Source: Betaproteobacteria bacterium
Lineage (GTDB): Bacteria > Pseudomonadota > Gammaproteobacteria > Burkholderiales > Gallionellaceae
Reading direction: 5' to 3'
DNA: 19,065 bases
Assembly (NCBI GenBank): GCA_028871775.1
Contig: JAGWMH010000007.1
Span: 1-19,065, forward strand
This document shows, in pieces, positions 1 to 9,443 of this stretch. Under the pieces are notes generated by a model. That model made no database searches. It was not told the DNA's origin and worked only from the letters and a program-made list of their open reading frames with translations. How positions within the stretch are numbered: position 1 is the first letter of the stretch; every line of letters starts with the position of its first letter. A program made the position numbers and the translations under genes.

Positions 1-1
1 C

Positions 2-820
2 GGGCTGTTCTTCAAGTACCTGGGGTTATGGCTGCTGCCCAACCCTGCGTGGATGTCGGTGGATATGCGCGAATCCTTTGTTTCGTCCCTCGCCGCATGG
101 CAGGGCTGGCTGGGGGCAGCAGGTGTTGTTTTGTATGGTCTCGTAGCTTTCAGGTTGTTGTTGCGTGGGGGTGCTGCGGGCCTGATTGGCATCGCGCTGC
201 TCTATCCCTGGTTGCAGTTTGTGCTGGAGTTCTCCAGCATCCGCGTGCAGGAGCCATTTGTGCTCTACCGCAGTTATCTGTGGCTGCCTGGCACGATGCT
301 GCTCTTCCCGCTTTTGCTGACGAAACTGTCCGGGCGCAGGACGCTGCTTGGGTTGGGGTTCGTAGCGCTGCTGCTCGTGCCGCTGTCCTGGAACCGTCTG
401 TGGGTGTTCGCCGACAACTATCGCCTGTGGAACGATGCTGCCCAGTTGTTGCATAGCGGGCAAGAACCCGGTGCTGACCGGATATTCTATAACCGGGGGC
501 AGGCCGAAGCGGCCATGTACAAATGGGAAGACGCCATTGCGGATTTTCAACGGACAGTCGCACTCAGTCCGCAACTTGCCCCGGTTCGCTACACGCTGGG
601 AATGGCTTATGTCAGCTCTGGGCGCTATCAGGAGGCGCTTGCGCAATTTGATGCGGAGATTGCACTCAAGCCGGACGATGCGCGGGCTTATTATGGCAAG
701 GGGCTGTCGCTGATGGGCCTGCATGCGGGTGAACAAGCGTTGCAGCAAATGAAAAGAGGTTGTGAGCTGGGTAATGAGATGGCTTGTGTGATGGCAGGAT
801 GGGCGCAGAACAAGAAATAG
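2..820 (+). CDS. C-terminal part of a multi-pass membrane protein with TPR repeats (5' end outside window)
   Basis: The frame is open to the window edge, so the true start lies upstream; an internal ATG at 53 is unlikely to be the start because the preceding codons encode similar sequence (LWLLPNPAW). About 272 residues are visible. The first half has hydrophobic segments at roughly visible residues 36-54, 58-77, 96-108 and 115-131. The motif EPFVLYRSYLWLPG recalls the conserved loop of PMT/TMTC-like membrane glycosyltransferases that carry C-terminal TPRs. Residues about 158-255 form two to three TPR units (for example YNRGQAEAAMYKWEDAIADF and LGMAYVSSGRYQEALAQFD). The likely role is an inner-membrane glycosyltransferase-like or assembly protein, but the substrate cannot be told. 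It converges on the M48 protease with a 4-base gap, leaving no room for a separate terminator. Confidence 0.75.
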   Translation, partial: GLFFKYLGLWLLPNPAWMSVDMRESFVSSLAAWQGWLGAAGVVLYGLVAFRLLLRGGAAGLIGIALLYPWLQFVLEFSSIRVQEPFVLYRSYLWLPGTMLLFPLLLTKLSGRRTLLGLGFVALLLVPLSWNRLWVFADNYRLWNDAAQLLHSGQEPGADRIFYNRGQAEAAMYKWEDAIADFQRTVALSPQLAPVRYTLGMAYVSSGRYQEALAQFDAEIALKPDDARAYYGKGLSLMGLHAGEQALQQMKRGCELGNEMACVMAGWAQNKK

Positions 821-824
821 CGTA

Positions 825-2246
825 TCAGTTCTTTTTCGCGTGTGCCGCCGCAATTTCCCTGAACTGCTTGAGTTCGCTTTCAATAATGGAAAGCTCGTAG
901 TAGTCCTTGCCGCTCTGCTTCGCCAGTTCCAGTTGTTCAATCGCGCCGTGCAGGTTGCCGCGCAAGGCGTAGGCATAAGCCAACGCGTGGTGCTCTTCTT
1001 GCCGCCTGCCCAGAGCCGAATAGGTGCGTGCCTGCAATTCATACAGGCGCGGGTCGCTGGGGTGGCTGATGACCTGTTCGCTGAGCAGCTTGAGCGCGTC
1101 TTCATGTTGCCGGGTTTGTAGCAGCAGTTCGACATAGTCGTAGGCCAGCGCGCGGTGTTGCGGGAAATTCTGCATGGCAGTGCGGTAGAACTCGATAATG
1201 CCCTTGCCATTCTTGTCCGTGCGCATGATTTGTCCGGCCAGCGTCGCGATCATCGGGTTTTGCGCCGCCAGGTCTTGTAGCGGGGCGAATTCCCGCGCGG
1301 CGCGTGCGGTCTGGTTGCTACGCAGCAGGGCCAGCGCAAGGCCGTAGCGCTGTGCGGTCTGGTTGCCGTGTTTCTGTGCGCCCATCGCGTCGGTAAAATA
1401 GGCCACCGCTTCCTTTGGGCTTTTTTCCATGGCCTGCAGCCTGGCGCGTGCCAGATGGAAGCTGAGGCTGTCGGCGACCTGGCGATAGGGAATTTGCTGC
1501 ACACGGTTGGCGATATCGGCGACGCGTTCGCTGGTGACTGGATGGGTGCGCAGATAGGAAGGGGTATCGCCTTCCAGCAGGCGCGTGGCTTTTTGCAGGC
1601 GTTCCAGAAAGACGGGCATGGCATGGGTGTCGAAGCCGGACTTTTGCAAAAGGTCGAGGCCAATGCGATCAGCTTCCTGTTCGTATGTGCGGGTGAAATT
1701 CAGTTGCCGCTGGATGGAGCCAGCCTGCGCCCCGACGATGGCTGCCTGCGATGCTTCCGGGTTGCTGCGCGCGGCCAGGATAGCAACTGCAATGGCAGCC
1801 ATGGAGGCTAGCGTGTCTATTTTCTGGCCCGCAATCATGCGTATGACGTGATGCTGAGTGGCGTGGGATATTTCATGGGCCAGCACAGAGGCGAGTTCGG
1901 ACTCGCTTTGCGTGATGAGGATCAGGCCGGTATTCACCCCGATGAAGCCGCCAGGCAGTGAAAAAGCATTGATGGCGTTGTCGTTAATGGCGAAAAATTC
2001 AAACCCCATACCCGGCTCGCTACTGTTGGACGCTAGCTGGTAACCGATTTGGTTAAGATAATCGTTGATCTCGGCATCATCCAGATAGCTCCTGTCGGCG
2101 CGGATTTCGAACATACTCTGTTCGCCGATCTGGCGTTCCTGTTGCGGGGAGACCGTTGCCTGTGAAACGTCGCCCAGATCGGGCAGGCCCTCCGCATGGC
2201 ATGGCGATGACAACGCCAACAGCATAATGAACATATAACTCTTCAT
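825..2246 (-). CDS. M48 family zinc metalloprotease with C-terminal TPR-like region (BepA-like)
   Basis: This is a periplasmic zinc metalloprotease of family M48. From the chosen start it is 473 residues and opens with a signal peptide (MKSYMFIMLLALSSPCHA), which is why ATG 2246 is preferred over the upstream in-frame ATG at 2327, whose extra 27 residues look like translated leader DNA. The zinc motif HEISH is at about residues 124-128, and the downstream glutamate motif YEQEADRIG at about 188-196 supplies the third ligand. The C-terminal half (from about 260) is helical and TPR-like, as in BepA (YfgC), which degrades or repairs misassembled outer-membrane proteins including the LPS export channel LptD. 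That role is inferred from the family. It is divergent from the kinase gene with about 105 bases between them. No clear Shine-Dalgarno sequence precedes the start. Confidence 0.88.
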   Translation of the reverse strand: MKSYMFIMLLALSSPCHAEGLPDLGDVSQATVSPQQERQIGEQSMFEIRADRSYLDDAEINDYLNQIGYQLASNSSEPGMGFEFFAINDNAINAFSLPGGFIGVNTGLILITQSESELASVLAHEISHATQHHVIRMIAGQKIDTLASMAAIAVAILAARSNPEASQAAIVGAQAGSIQRQLNFTRTYEQEADRIGLDLLQKSGFDTHAMPVFLERLQKATRLLEGDTPSYLRTHPVTSERVADIANRVQQIPYRQVADSLSFHLARARLQAMEKSPKEAVAYFTDAMGAQKHGNQTAQRYGLALALLRSNQTARAAREFAPLQDLAAQNPMIATLAGQIMRTDKNGKGIIEFYRTAMQNFPQHRALAYDYVELLLQTRQHEDALKLLSEQVISHPSDPRLYELQARTYSALGRRQEEHHALAYAYALRGNLHGAIEQLELAKQSGKDYYELSIIESELKQFREIAAAHAKKN

Positions 2247-2351
2247 GGCCGGTATGATACCCGCTTTGCCCGGCGGTTCCCAAGCGTTAGCCTGGACAGG
2301 GGCAAACGAAACCCGCAGAATGATCACTGTCAGCAGACACTTATTAAGCTA

Positions 2352-3641
2352 ATGAATAAAATCGGCAAATACGAAATCATCAGGGAGCTCGGCAGCGGTG
2401 CGACCAGCACCGTGTATCTGGCGCTGGACCCCTTCAGCAACCAGCAGGTTGCGATCAAGTTGTTCAACATGGATAAGCAGCACAATACCAACTTTGCCAA
2501 GGCGCGTCGCAGGCTGTTGCGGACTGAGGCATCGCTGGTTGGAAAGCTATCCCATCCGCATATCGTTAAAGTTTTCGATGCCGTGATGGATGGTGCGGTG
2601 AATTACATGGTGATGGAATATGTTGAGGGCGAGACACTGGAACACTATGCTGAAGTGGACCATCTGCTGCCGTTAAACACGGTTGCGGAAATTATTTACA
2701 AATGCTGCAAGGCATTGGAATACGCACAACACCAGGGCGTGATCCACCGCGATATCAAGCCCGCCAATATCCTGCTGTGCGGACAAAGCGACATCAAAAT
2801 TTCCGATTTTGGCGCGGCGGTGATCGTGAGCCAACAGACTACCCAGGTAAGTGGCGTGGGCTCACCCGCCTATATGTCGCCGGAGCAGGTTAAGGAGCAG
2901 TTGCTGACGCACCAGACCGACATTTATTCACTGGGAGTGACGATGTACAAGCTGCTTACCGGCAAGCTGCCGTTTGATGCGGGCAACAATTACAGCCTGA
3001 TCTACCAGATCATGAATATAGAGCCGCTACCCGCCAGCACCTTCCGCCCGGAAATTCCGCCAGAGCTGGATGCCATCCTGTTGCGCGCAATGCAGAAGGA
3101 TCTGTCGCGGCGCTACCATGAATGGGGAGAGTTCGCGGACGATCTGGTGCGCTTTTTCAGCAACAATGTGGCGCCACAGGCGGAAATATTCGACACTGAA
3201 AAATTCGATACCTTGCGTTCGCTGGTCTTTTTCAAGAACTTCAGCGATGTCGAATTGTGGGAAGTGCTGCGCATCAGCAAGTGGCACAAGGTGCAGCAGG
3301 GTGAGCACATCATCAGCGAGGGTGACGAAGGGCGCATATTTTTCATTCTGGCCAACGGCGCGGTCAAGGTGCTCAAACAGGGGCGTATATTGAGCATCTT
3401 GCACAAAGGGGATTGTTTCGGTGAGATGGCGCACCTTTCCGAGCGCGAGTTCAGGCGCTCCACGGATGTGGTGGCAAAGTCCGATGTAACCCTGATCGAA
3501 ATCAATCCTGAAATGCTGGAGAAAGCTTCGGCAGGGTGCCGTTTTCAGTTTGACGATGCCTTCCTGCGCATGCTGGTGAAGCGCCTTGCTGTTGCAAATA
3601 CGCGCATTTCACACCTGTTGAATGACCAGGTAGAGGGGTAG
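2352..3641 (+). CDS. Ser/Thr protein kinase with C-terminal cyclic-nucleotide-binding-like domain
   Basis: This 429-residue protein has an N-terminal Hanks-type kinase domain (about 5-270) with the key residues intact: glycine loop GSGATSTV, lysine K36 in VAIK, helix-C glutamate E59, catalytic loop HRDIKPAN (D134, N139), DFG at 152-154 and the activation segment GSPAYMSPE. It should therefore be catalytically active. Residues about 290-410 resemble a cNMP-binding domain: a beta-barrel start with EGDEGRIFFILANGAVKV, then FGEMAHLSEREFRRST in the position of the phosphate-binding cassette. No transmembrane helix or PASTA domain is seen, so it is probably cytoplasmic. An inferred model is that ligand binding to the C-terminal domain controls kinase activity. 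The cassette differs from the canonical FGE(I/L)ALL..PR.AT form, so nucleotide binding is uncertain. It is divergent from the M48 gene and followed by a truncated paralogue. Confidence 0.9.
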   Translation: MNKIGKYEIIRELGSGATSTVYLALDPFSNQQVAIKLFNMDKQHNTNFAKARRRLLRTEASLVGKLSHPHIVKVFDAVMDGAVNYMVMEYVEGETLEHYAEVDHLLPLNTVAEIIYKCCKALEYAQHQGVIHRDIKPANILLCGQSDIKISDFGAAVIVSQQTTQVSGVGSPAYMSPEQVKEQLLTHQTDIYSLGVTMYKLLTGKLPFDAGNNYSLIYQIMNIEPLPASTFRPEIPPELDAILLRAMQKDLSRRYHEWGEFADDLVRFFSNNVAPQAEIFDTEKFDTLRSLVFFKNFSDVELWEVLRISKWHKVQQGEHIISEGDEGRIFFILANGAVKVLKQGRILSILHKGDCFGEMAHLSEREFRRSTDVVAKSDVTLIEINPEMLEKASAGCRFQFDDAFLRMLVKRLAVANTRISHLLNDQVEG

Positions 3642-3699
3642 AGACGGCTAATCGCCCATTGCAGGGTTGCTGCGCAGCGGGTAGGCAGGTTTTCAGTTT

Positions 3700-3852
3700 A
3701 TGAAACGTATCGGAAAATATGAAATTGTCAGGAAGCTGGGGGGCGGTGCGACCAGCACGGTGTATCTGGCGCTGGATCAATTCAACAACCAGCAGGTTGC
3801 TCTCAAGTTATTCAACGCGATTTCCAATTTGCTGGGCGGAGCCGGTAACTAG
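3700..3852 (+). pseudogene. Truncated remnant of a second Ser/Thr kinase gene
   Basis: This 50-codon ORF starts MKRIGKYEIVRKLGGGATST and continues through VALKLFN, matching residues 1-39 of the kinase at 2352 almost position for position, including the glycine-rich loop and the VA(I/L)K lysine. After LFN the similarity ends abruptly, followed by an unrelated tail (AISNLLGGAGN) and TAG. It lacks the catalytic loop, DFG motif and everything downstream, so it cannot be a kinase. It ends one base before the stop codon of the convergent DUF1622 gene, which suggests that a deletion removed the rest of a tandem kinase gene. The nucleotide sequence is similar to but clearly diverged from the intact copy, so the duplication is not recent. 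A translated 50-residue peptide is possible but nothing supports a function. Confidence 0.75.
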
Positions 3853-3853
3853 T

Positions 3854-4201
3854 TTATTCAGCCGCTGCGCTCTTCTCGATTTCCTTGGCCAGGAAATAGG
3901 CCATCACGGTGCGGATTACCACGATGCCGCCCAATATCATCAGCGTTTCCCTGCTGGGCACCACGATGGTCTGGATGATGTCGCCGGCAAGGAAGAAGTC
4001 CAGCCCCAGCGCCATCTTTTCGCCGATGGCGATGCGGATGTCGCGCAACGCACCGTGCAAGGACTGCCGGTTCAGACTTTGCCAGGCGCGGCGCAGCAGC
4101 ATGACGAGCCCCTGTACACAGCCCCACAGCACCACTGCGGCGCCAAGCAGTTCGGTGGGGGGAATGACGTAGGCGATAAGCTCGATCAGGAGTTCATGCA
4201 T
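3854..4201 (-). CDS. DUF1622 family small membrane protein
   Basis: This 115-residue protein has three predicted membrane segments (about residues 8-36, 63-82 and 86-108) separated by a short charged loop (RRAWQSLNRQSLHGALRDIRIAIGEKM). This pattern and the motif GLDFFLAGDIIQTIV are typical of DUF1622 proteins, whose function is unknown. It begins 15 bases after the valS stop on the same strand, so it is probably the last gene of the pepA-holC-valS transcript. A GGA in the intervening bases may serve as its Shine-Dalgarno sequence. Its stop codon lies next to the end of the truncated kinase on the opposite strand. Confidence 0.8.
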   Translation of the reverse strand: MHELLIELIAYVIPPTELLGAAVVLWGCVQGLVMLLRRAWQSLNRQSLHGALRDIRIAIGEKMALGLDFFLAGDIIQTIVVPSRETLMILGGIVVIRTVMAYFLAKEIEKSAAAE

Positions 4202-4216
4202 TTTGCCCGTCCATTC

Positions 4217-7200
4217 TCAGCCTAGCTTCGAACGCTGCGCCTGGAGCTGCATCAGCGTGGCGCCGAAATCATCCAGGCGCTTGCGCTCCTGTTCCACCAC
4301 CTGCGCCGGAGCGCGCTCGACGAAGCTGGCGTTGCCCAGCTTGCCTTGCGCCTTGGCGATTTCACCGGACAGGCGGGTGATTTCCTTGTCCAGACGCTCG
4401 CGCTCGGCGGCCACGTCAATTTCGATTTTCAGCATCAGCTTGAAATCACCGACGATGGCGATGGCCGCATCGGTGTCCGGCAACTCATCCAGAACGCCGA
4501 CTTCGCTCAACTTGCCCAGCGCCTGCAAATAAGGCGCGCAAGCGTGCAGTGCGGCGGCATCTCCCGCGGCCAGCAGCGGGACTCTCTGTGCGGGTGAAAG
4601 GCTCATCTCGCTGCGCAGCCTGCGGCAGGCATTGACCATTTCCTGCAACAGGCGGATATGCTCCAGCGCGGCGTGGTCTATCAGCTTGGGGTTGGCTTGC
4701 GGGTAGGGTTGCAGCATGATGCTGTCGCCCTCCTTCCCGGCGAGCGGCGCGACCTTCTGCCACAGCTCTTCGGTGATGAACGGGATGACGGGGTGGGCCA
4801 GGCGCAGCATGGTTTCCAGCACACGCACCAGGGTGCGCCGCGTGGCGCGCTGCTGGTTCTCGTTGCCGCTGGCGATCTGTACCTTGGCCAGTTCCACATA
4901 CCAGTCGCAGTAAGTGTCCCACACCAGCTCGTAAACGATGCGCGCAGCCATGTCGAAACGGTAGTCGATGAAATGCTGTGCCATTTCCGCTTCTGCCTGT
5001 TGCAGCGTGCTGATCATCCATTTGTCGACGGGGGAAAATTCCAGCGGCAGTGCTTCATCCAACCCGACATCATGGCCTTCACAGTTCATTAGTACGAAAC
5101 GCGTGGCGTTCCACAGCTTGTTGCAGAAGTTGCGGTAGCCCTCGCAGCGTTGCAGGTCGAACTTGATGTCGCGTCCGGGTGAGGCCAGCGAGGCGAAGGT
5201 GAAGCGCAGCGCATCGGTGCCGAATGCGGGAATGCCATTCGGGAATTCCTTGCGCGTGTGCTTCTCGATCTGCTCAGCCTGCTTGGGGTTCATCAGTCCG
5301 GTGGTGCGTTTCTTCACCAGTTCTTCCAGGCCGATGCCGTCGATCAGGTCTATCGGGTCGAGCACGTTGCCCTTGGACTTGGACATCTTGTGCCCTTCCG
5401 CATCGCGGATCAGGCCGTGCACGTACACATCCCTGAACGGAATCTTGCCGGTGATGTGTTTGGTCATCATCACCATGCGCGCCACCCAGAAGAAGATGAT
5501 GTCGAAGCCGGTGACCAGCACCGAGGAAGGCAGGTAGAGATCGAGCGCCGGGTTGGATTTCTCCGGCCATTCCGGCGTCCAGTCCAGTGTGGAGAACGGC
5601 CACAGCGCGGAGGAATACCAGGTGTCCAGCACATCCGGATCGCGCGCGAGCGCACCGGTGTAACCATCCTGCGCCGCGAGCTGTTTCGCCTCGGCTTCGT
5701 CGTGTGCCACCCACACGCGGCCGTTGTCGCCGTACCACGCGGGAATCTGGTGCCCCCACCACAACTGCCGCGAGATGCACCAGTCCTGGATGTTGTTCAG
5801 CCACTGGTTATAGGTGTTGACCCAGTTCTCCGGGTGAAATTTGATCTCGCCGGATGCCACTGCTTCCAGCGCCTGTGCGGTGATGGATTTGCCGTCTTTT
5901 CCGGCTTTGCTCATCGCCACGAACCACTGGTCGGTGAGCATCGGCTCGATCACCGCGTGGCTGCGGTCGCCTCTGGGCACCATCAGCTTGTGCGGCTTGG
6001 TGGCGGCGAGCAGTTGCTGTGCTTCGAGGTCGGCCAGAATTTTCTTGCGCGCCTCGAAACGATCCAGTCCCTGATAAACGGCGGGGGCATGTTCGTTGAT
6101 CTTCGCATCCAGCGTGAAAATGCTGATCGGGGTGAGATTGTGGCGCTGCCCCATCGCGTAATCGTTGAAATCGTGCGCCGGGGTGATCTTCACGCAGCCG
6201 GTGCCGAAGGTCGGGTCCACGTATTCGTCGGCGATGATGGGGATGGTGCGCCCGGTGAGCGGCAGCTTCAGCTTCTGGCCGATCAGATGTTTGTAGCGCG
6301 TGTCCTCGGGGTGCACCGCCACGGCGACGTCGCCGAGCAGGGTCTCCGGGCGCGTGGTGGCGACGATCAGCGCGCCCGCGCCGGCTTCCAGCGGGTAGGC
6401 GATGTGCCACATGTTGCCGTCTTCTTCCTGTGATACCACTTCGAGGTCGGACACCGCCGTGCCCAGCACCGGATCCCAGTTCACCAGCCGCTTGCCGCGA
6501 TAGATCAGCCCCTCGTTATACAGGCGCACGAAAGTTTCGGTGACGATCCTGGATAGTCCTGCATCCATGGTGAAGCGCTCGCGCGACCAGTCCGGCGAGG
6601 TGCCGAGGCGGCGCATCTGGCGGGTGATGGTGGAGCCGGATTCTTCTTTCCATTCCCATACACGTTCGACGAATTTCTCGCGCCCGAGGTCGTGGCGCGT
6701 CATGCCTTTCGCATCGAGTTGGCGTTCGACGACGATCTGGGTCGCAATGCCTGCGTGGTCGGTGCCCGGCTGCCACAGCGTGTTGTCGCCCTTCATGCGG
6801 TGGTAGCGGATGAGCGCATCCATCAGGGTCTGGTTGAAGCCGTGCCCCATGTGCAGTGTGCCGGTGACATTGGGTGGCGGCAGCAGGATGCAGAAATTGT
6901 CGGTCTTGTTCGGGTCGAGTCCGGCCTGGAAATAGCCGGATTCTTCCCAGTGGGGATACCAGCGCGCTTCGATGCCTTTCGGTTCAAAACTTTTTGCGAG
7001 TTCCATTGTTATCGTGTTCGGTTTGGGTGTTTCCGCCATCGAGGAAGGGGGCGCGATTATACCAAAGGCAGGGTGACAACCTTTCGTGAGGCTTGCCTCA
7101 CTGAAAGTTGCCTCCCTTTGGGGCAATCCACTATCGGAGTGCGCCGGTGCGGATGGTGCGGCAAGCTGGGTGCGGATCAGGCTGGGCAAGCCGGCTTGCG

Positions 7201-7468
7201 CCTCGCGCCATGCCTTCTGCCATAGTGCGTCAAACCGTGGGGCAAGTTTATCGCGCAGCAGCGTTTCCAGCTGCGGTGCAATCTGTGCCGCGAGACGCTG
7301 GCATTCCACATCGGACAGCGGCGCGGGTGCGGCAGTTTGCATGATGAGTGCAGGGGCTTCTTCGGCAACTATCTCGGTCAGCGTGGGAATCTCGGTGTCG
7401 GCATCCACCACTTCGGTCAGTACCGGAAGGTCGGCGAATTCATTAACTTGTCTGGTTGATTGAGTCAT
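4217..7468 (-). CDS. valS: Valyl-tRNA synthetase, reading frame with an unusual ~154-residue N-terminal extension
   Basis: This class I aminoacyl-tRNA synthetase charges tRNA-Val. The HIGH signature appears as HMGH (about residues 206-209) after PPPNVTGTL, the KMSKS signature is at about 694-698, and the C terminus is the charged coiled coil typical of ValRS. The open frame spans 1083 codons from an ATG two bases after the holC stop. Normal ValRS sequence begins only at residue 155 ([20 protein letters not shown]), giving the family's usual length of about 929. Residues 1 to about 115 look like a separate small acidic/alanine-rich protein with the motif LPVLTEVV and a helical stretch, as expected of a DUF2486-like gene found near valS in betaproteobacteria. 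The linker contains a hairpin and a promoter-like box, so the synthetase probably starts at 7006 (or 7039) from its own promoter. Whether a fused protein is also made is open. Confidence 0.9.
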   Translation of the reverse strand: MTQSTRQVNEFADLPVLTEVVDADTEIPTLTEIVAEEAPALIMQTAAPAPLSDVECQRLAAQIAPQLETLLRDKLAPRFDALWQKAWREAQAGLPSLIRTQLAAPSAPAHSDSGLPQREATFSEASLTKGCHPAFGIIAPPSSMAETPKPNTITMELAKSFEPKGIEARWYPHWEESGYFQAGLDPNKTDNFCILLPPPNVTGTLHMGHGFNQTLMDALIRYHRMKGDNTLWQPGTDHAGIATQIVVERQLDAKGMTRHDLGREKFVERVWEWKEESGSTITRQMRRLGTSPDWSRERFTMDAGLSRIVTETFVRLYNEGLIYRGKRLVNWDPVLGTAVSDLEVVSQEEDGNMWHIAYPLEAGAGALIVATTRPETLLGDVAVAVHPEDTRYKHLIGQKLKLPLTGRTIPIIADEYVDPTFGTGCVKITPAHDFNDYAMGQRHNLTPISIFTLDAKINEHAPAVYQGLDRFEARKKILADLEAQQLLAATKPHKLMVPRGDRSHAVIEPMLTDQWFVAMSKAGKDGKSITAQALEAVASGEIKFHPENWVNTYNQWLNNIQDWCISRQLWWGHQIPAWYGDNGRVWVAHDEAEAKQLAAQDGYTGALARDPDVLDTWYSSALWPFSTLDWTPEWPEKSNPALDLYLPSSVLVTGFDIIFFWVARMVMMTKHITGKIPFRDVYVHGLIRDAEGHKMSKSKGNVLDPIDLIDGIGLEELVKKRTTGLMNPKQAEQIEKHTRKEFPNGIPAFGTDALRFTFASLASPGRDIKFDLQRCEGYRNFCNKLWNATRFVLMNCEGHDVGLDEALPLEFSPVDKWMISTLQQAEAEMAQHFIDYRFDMAARIVYELVWDTYCDWYVELAKVQIASGNENQQRATRRTLVRVLETMLRLAHPVIPFITEELWQKVAPLAGKEGDSIMLQPYPQANPKLIDHAALEHIRLLQEMVNACRRLRSEMSLSPAQRVPLLAAGDAAALHACAPYLQALGKLSEVGVLDELPDTDAAIAIVGDFKLMLKIEIDVAAERERLDKEITRLSGEIAKAQGKLGNASFVERAPAQVVEQERKRLDDFGATLMQLQAQRSKLG
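7056..7064 (-). promoter_or_regulatory. Candidate extended -10 promoter for valS inside the upstream reading frame
   Basis: On the minus strand the sequence reads TGGTATAAT, a perfect -10 box with the TGn extension, and no good -35 at 17 bases. Transcription would start near 7049, giving a 5' leader of about 43 bases to ATG 7006 but only about 10 bases to ATG 7039. This supports 7006 as the native synthetase start. The box lies in codons that would encode the linker (about residues 136-138) of the long valS frame. Confidence 0.55.
7078..7109 (-). repeat. Strong inverted repeat in the valS N-terminal linker
   Basis: A perfect GTGAGGC/GCCTCAC pair, separated by two bases, is extended by near-complementary AACCTTTC and GAAAGTT flanks. 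This forms a stem of about 14 base pairs with small bulges. No T-run follows on either side, so it is not a standard intrinsic terminator. It lies directly upstream of the candidate valS promoter, where an intergenic spacer would normally be. Confidence 0.7.
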
Positions 7469-7470
7469 AT

Positions 7471-7899
7471 TCAGCAGGTCTGTTTGCGCAAATCAAAGTG
7501 GCGCATCTCGTAACCCCGGTCGCGGTAAAAGCCATAGCGTTCACGCCCCAGGCGCGCGTCTTCTGTGCTCTCGCTGACGATTTCGATGACGCGATCGAAA
7601 CGGCTGAAAAACGGCAGGCAGGTCGTATGCAGGCTGATCAGCACCTCGCTGTGCGGAAAGGCCTTGCTCTGATGGCCGACCACCACCGGCATGTCGCACG
7701 CCGCAGTTTCGTGGCTGCGGCAATGCGGGATGAAGGCGATGGCAGGATAGTGCCACAGCAGCTTGTCGAGTGCCTCGGTGGTGGCCTCGTCCGGAGTGTG
7801 CAGCAGCACGCGCAAGCCGTTCTGCATCGCCTTGTGGCTCAGCTGGCATGCGGTGCGCAGCTTGTCGGTTGAGCCGGTATAGAAATCAACTTTGGTCAC
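7471..7899 (-). CDS. holC: DNA polymerase III chi subunit
   Basis: HolC is the chi subunit of the DNA polymerase III holoenzyme. It links the clamp-loader psi subunit to single-strand-binding protein at the replication fork. The 142-residue protein begins (M)[13 protein letters not shown] and has the family's patterns [24 protein letters not shown] and RFDRVIEIV. The start codon is GTG, overlapping the pepA stop as GTGA, which implies translational coupling. The length is normal for chi. It lies between pepA and valS, the usual arrangement in proteobacteria. The next frame (valS extension) starts two bases after its TGA. Confidence 0.93.
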   Translation of the reverse strand: MTKVDFYTGSTDKLRTACQLSHKAMQNGLRVLLHTPDEATTEALDKLLWHYPAIAFIPHCRSHETAACDMPVVVGHQSKAFPHSEVLISLHTTCLPFFSRFDRVIEIVSESTEDARLGRERYGFYRDRGYEMRHFDLRKQTC

Positions 7900-9401
7900 T
7901 GTTGCTTGCTGTCTTTAGCGCGATTAATCAGGTATTGCGCCAGCAACGGTACGGGGCGGCCGGTCGCGCCCTTCTCCTTGCCGGACTTGTGTGCCGTGCC
8001 GGCGATGTCGAGGTGCGCCCAGCGGTAATCCTTGGTGAAGCGCGACAGGAAACAGGCCGCGGTGATGGTGCCGCCCGCGCGCCCGCCGATGTTCTGCATG
8101 TCGGCGAAATTGCTGTCCAGCAGCGGCTGATAATCATCCCACAACGGCAACTGCCAGGCGCGGTCGTAGGCCTGGTCGCCCGCCGCGAGCAAATCTCTGG
8201 CAAGCGACTCCTGGTTGCTGAACAGGCCGCTGGCAACATGGCCCAGCGCGATGACGCAGGCGCCGGTGAGCGTGGCGATATCAACTACCGTGTCTGGTTT
8301 GAATTTGCCCGCGTAGGTCAGCGCGTCGCACAGGATGAGGCGTCCTTCCGCATCGGTGTTGAGGATTTCGATGGTCTGCCCGGACATGGAGGTGACGATG
8401 TCGCCGGGTTTGGTGGCGCTTCCGCTGGGCAGGTTTTCACAGGAGGGAATCACGCCGACCACGTTCAGCTTGAGATTCATTTCGGCGACAGCCTGCAGCG
8501 TGCCGAGCACACTGGCCGCACCGCACATGTCGTATTTCATCTCGTCCATTTCCGCGCCCGGCTTGAGCGAGATGCCACCGCTGTCGAAGGTTATGCCCTT
8601 GCCGACCAGCACGATGGGTTTCTGCTTTTTGTCAGCGCCGTGATATTCCAGCGTGATGAGTTTGGCTGGTTGTTCGCTGCCGCGTGTGACGGAAAGCAGC
8701 GAGCCCATGCCCAGCTTCTGCATGTCTTTTTCTTCCAGCACGGTGGTCTTGATGGACTTATGGGACTTGGCCAGTGCCAGCGCTTGTGCGGCAAGATAAG
8801 TCGGGGTGCAGATGTTGCCCGGCAAATTGCCGAGATCCTTGGCCAGCTTCATGCCCTTCGCAATCGCCACCGCCTGGTTTTGCACGGTTTTCAGGGCGGC
8901 AGCCTGCTTGCCGTCAATCAGCCCGAAGTGGATTTTTTGCAAGCTCTTGTTGTCTTTTTCCGGTTTGCTTTTCAGGCGGTCGAAGCGGTAGCTGGTTTCG
9001 TATGCTGCCAACACCGCCTGTGTCAAGCACCATGTGCTGTCGCGGCCTGCCACCGGCAATTCGGCCAGGTACAGCGTGGCATCCTTGGCGCCAGTTGCTT
9101 GCACCGCGCGCATTGCGGCACACGCGGCATCGAGAAATTGTTTGGCATGGAATTCGGCGCTTTTGCCCAGCCCAACCAGCAGCACCCGCTCGCTGAGGGT
9201 ATTGGGCACGCGGTGCAGCAACAGGGTAGTGGCGGCTTTGCCGCTCATGTCGCCGCGCGCGATGATGTCGCTGAGGTAGTGCTTGGCGGCCTTATCCAGC
9301 GCCAGTGCCGCGCCTGACAATTTGCCGCCCTCGAATACACCCAGCACCACGCAGTCGCTGCGCTGTTTTTCCGGACTGCCTGTTTTTATGCTAAATTCCA
9401 C
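7896..9401 (-). CDS. pepA: Leucyl (cytosol) aminopeptidase, family M17
   Basis: This is a cytoplasmic di-metal aminopeptidase that removes N-terminal residues from peptides; in E. coli PepA also acts as a DNA-binding protein in carAB control and Xer recombination (family knowledge, not seen here). The 501 residues match the usual length. The catalytic C-terminal domain has [16 protein letters not shown] (K268, D273), MKYDMCGAA (D291) and the signature NTDAEGRL at 348-355 (D350, E352, R354), so all metal ligands are present. The start is GTG, supported by a strong Shine-Dalgarno GAGGAG at 9408-9413, six bases upstream. It is the first gene of pepA-holC-valS-DUF1622 and divergent from lptF. Confidence 0.96.
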   Translation of the reverse strand: MEFSIKTGSPEKQRSDCVVLGVFEGGKLSGAALALDKAAKHYLSDIIARGDMSGKAATTLLLHRVPNTLSERVLLVGLGKSAEFHAKQFLDAACAAMRAVQATGAKDATLYLAELPVAGRDSTWCLTQAVLAAYETSYRFDRLKSKPEKDNKSLQKIHFGLIDGKQAAALKTVQNQAVAIAKGMKLAKDLGNLPGNICTPTYLAAQALALAKSHKSIKTTVLEEKDMQKLGMGSLLSVTRGSEQPAKLITLEYHGADKKQKPIVLVGKGITFDSGGISLKPGAEMDEMKYDMCGAASVLGTLQAVAEMNLKLNVVGVIPSCENLPSGSATKPGDIVTSMSGQTIEILNTDAEGRLILCDALTYAGKFKPDTVVDIATLTGACVIALGHVASGLFSNQESLARDLLAAGDQAYDRAWQLPLWDDYQPLLDSNFADMQNIGGRAGGTITAACFLSRFTKDYRWAHLDIAGTAHKSGKEKGATGRPVPLLAQYLINRAKDSKQQ

Positions 9402-9407
9402 CTGCTT

Positions 9408-9413
9408 CTCCTC
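9408..9413 (-). promoter_or_regulatory. Ribosome binding site that fixes the GTG start of pepA
   Basis: GAGGAG on the minus strand lies six bases before the GTG at 9401. There is no ATG in frame nearby, so this site decides the start. Confidence 0.8.
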
Positions 9414-9443
9414 ATAAATTTACTTGCCCTGATGCTGCGCTAG

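Noticed and set aside
26..1210. 394-codon minus-strand ORF across the TPR gene and the M48 3' end
   Set aside because: It runs antisense to one gene and out of frame in the other, with no recognisable domain.
5258..6433. 391-codon plus-strand ORF opposite valS
   Set aside because: Shadow frame; the valS frame carries the HIGH and KMSKS motifs.
7770..9317. 515-codon plus-strand ORF opposite pepA and holC
   Set aside because: It is antisense to two clearly recognised genes, with low-complexity composition and no domain; a shadow of GC-rich coding.
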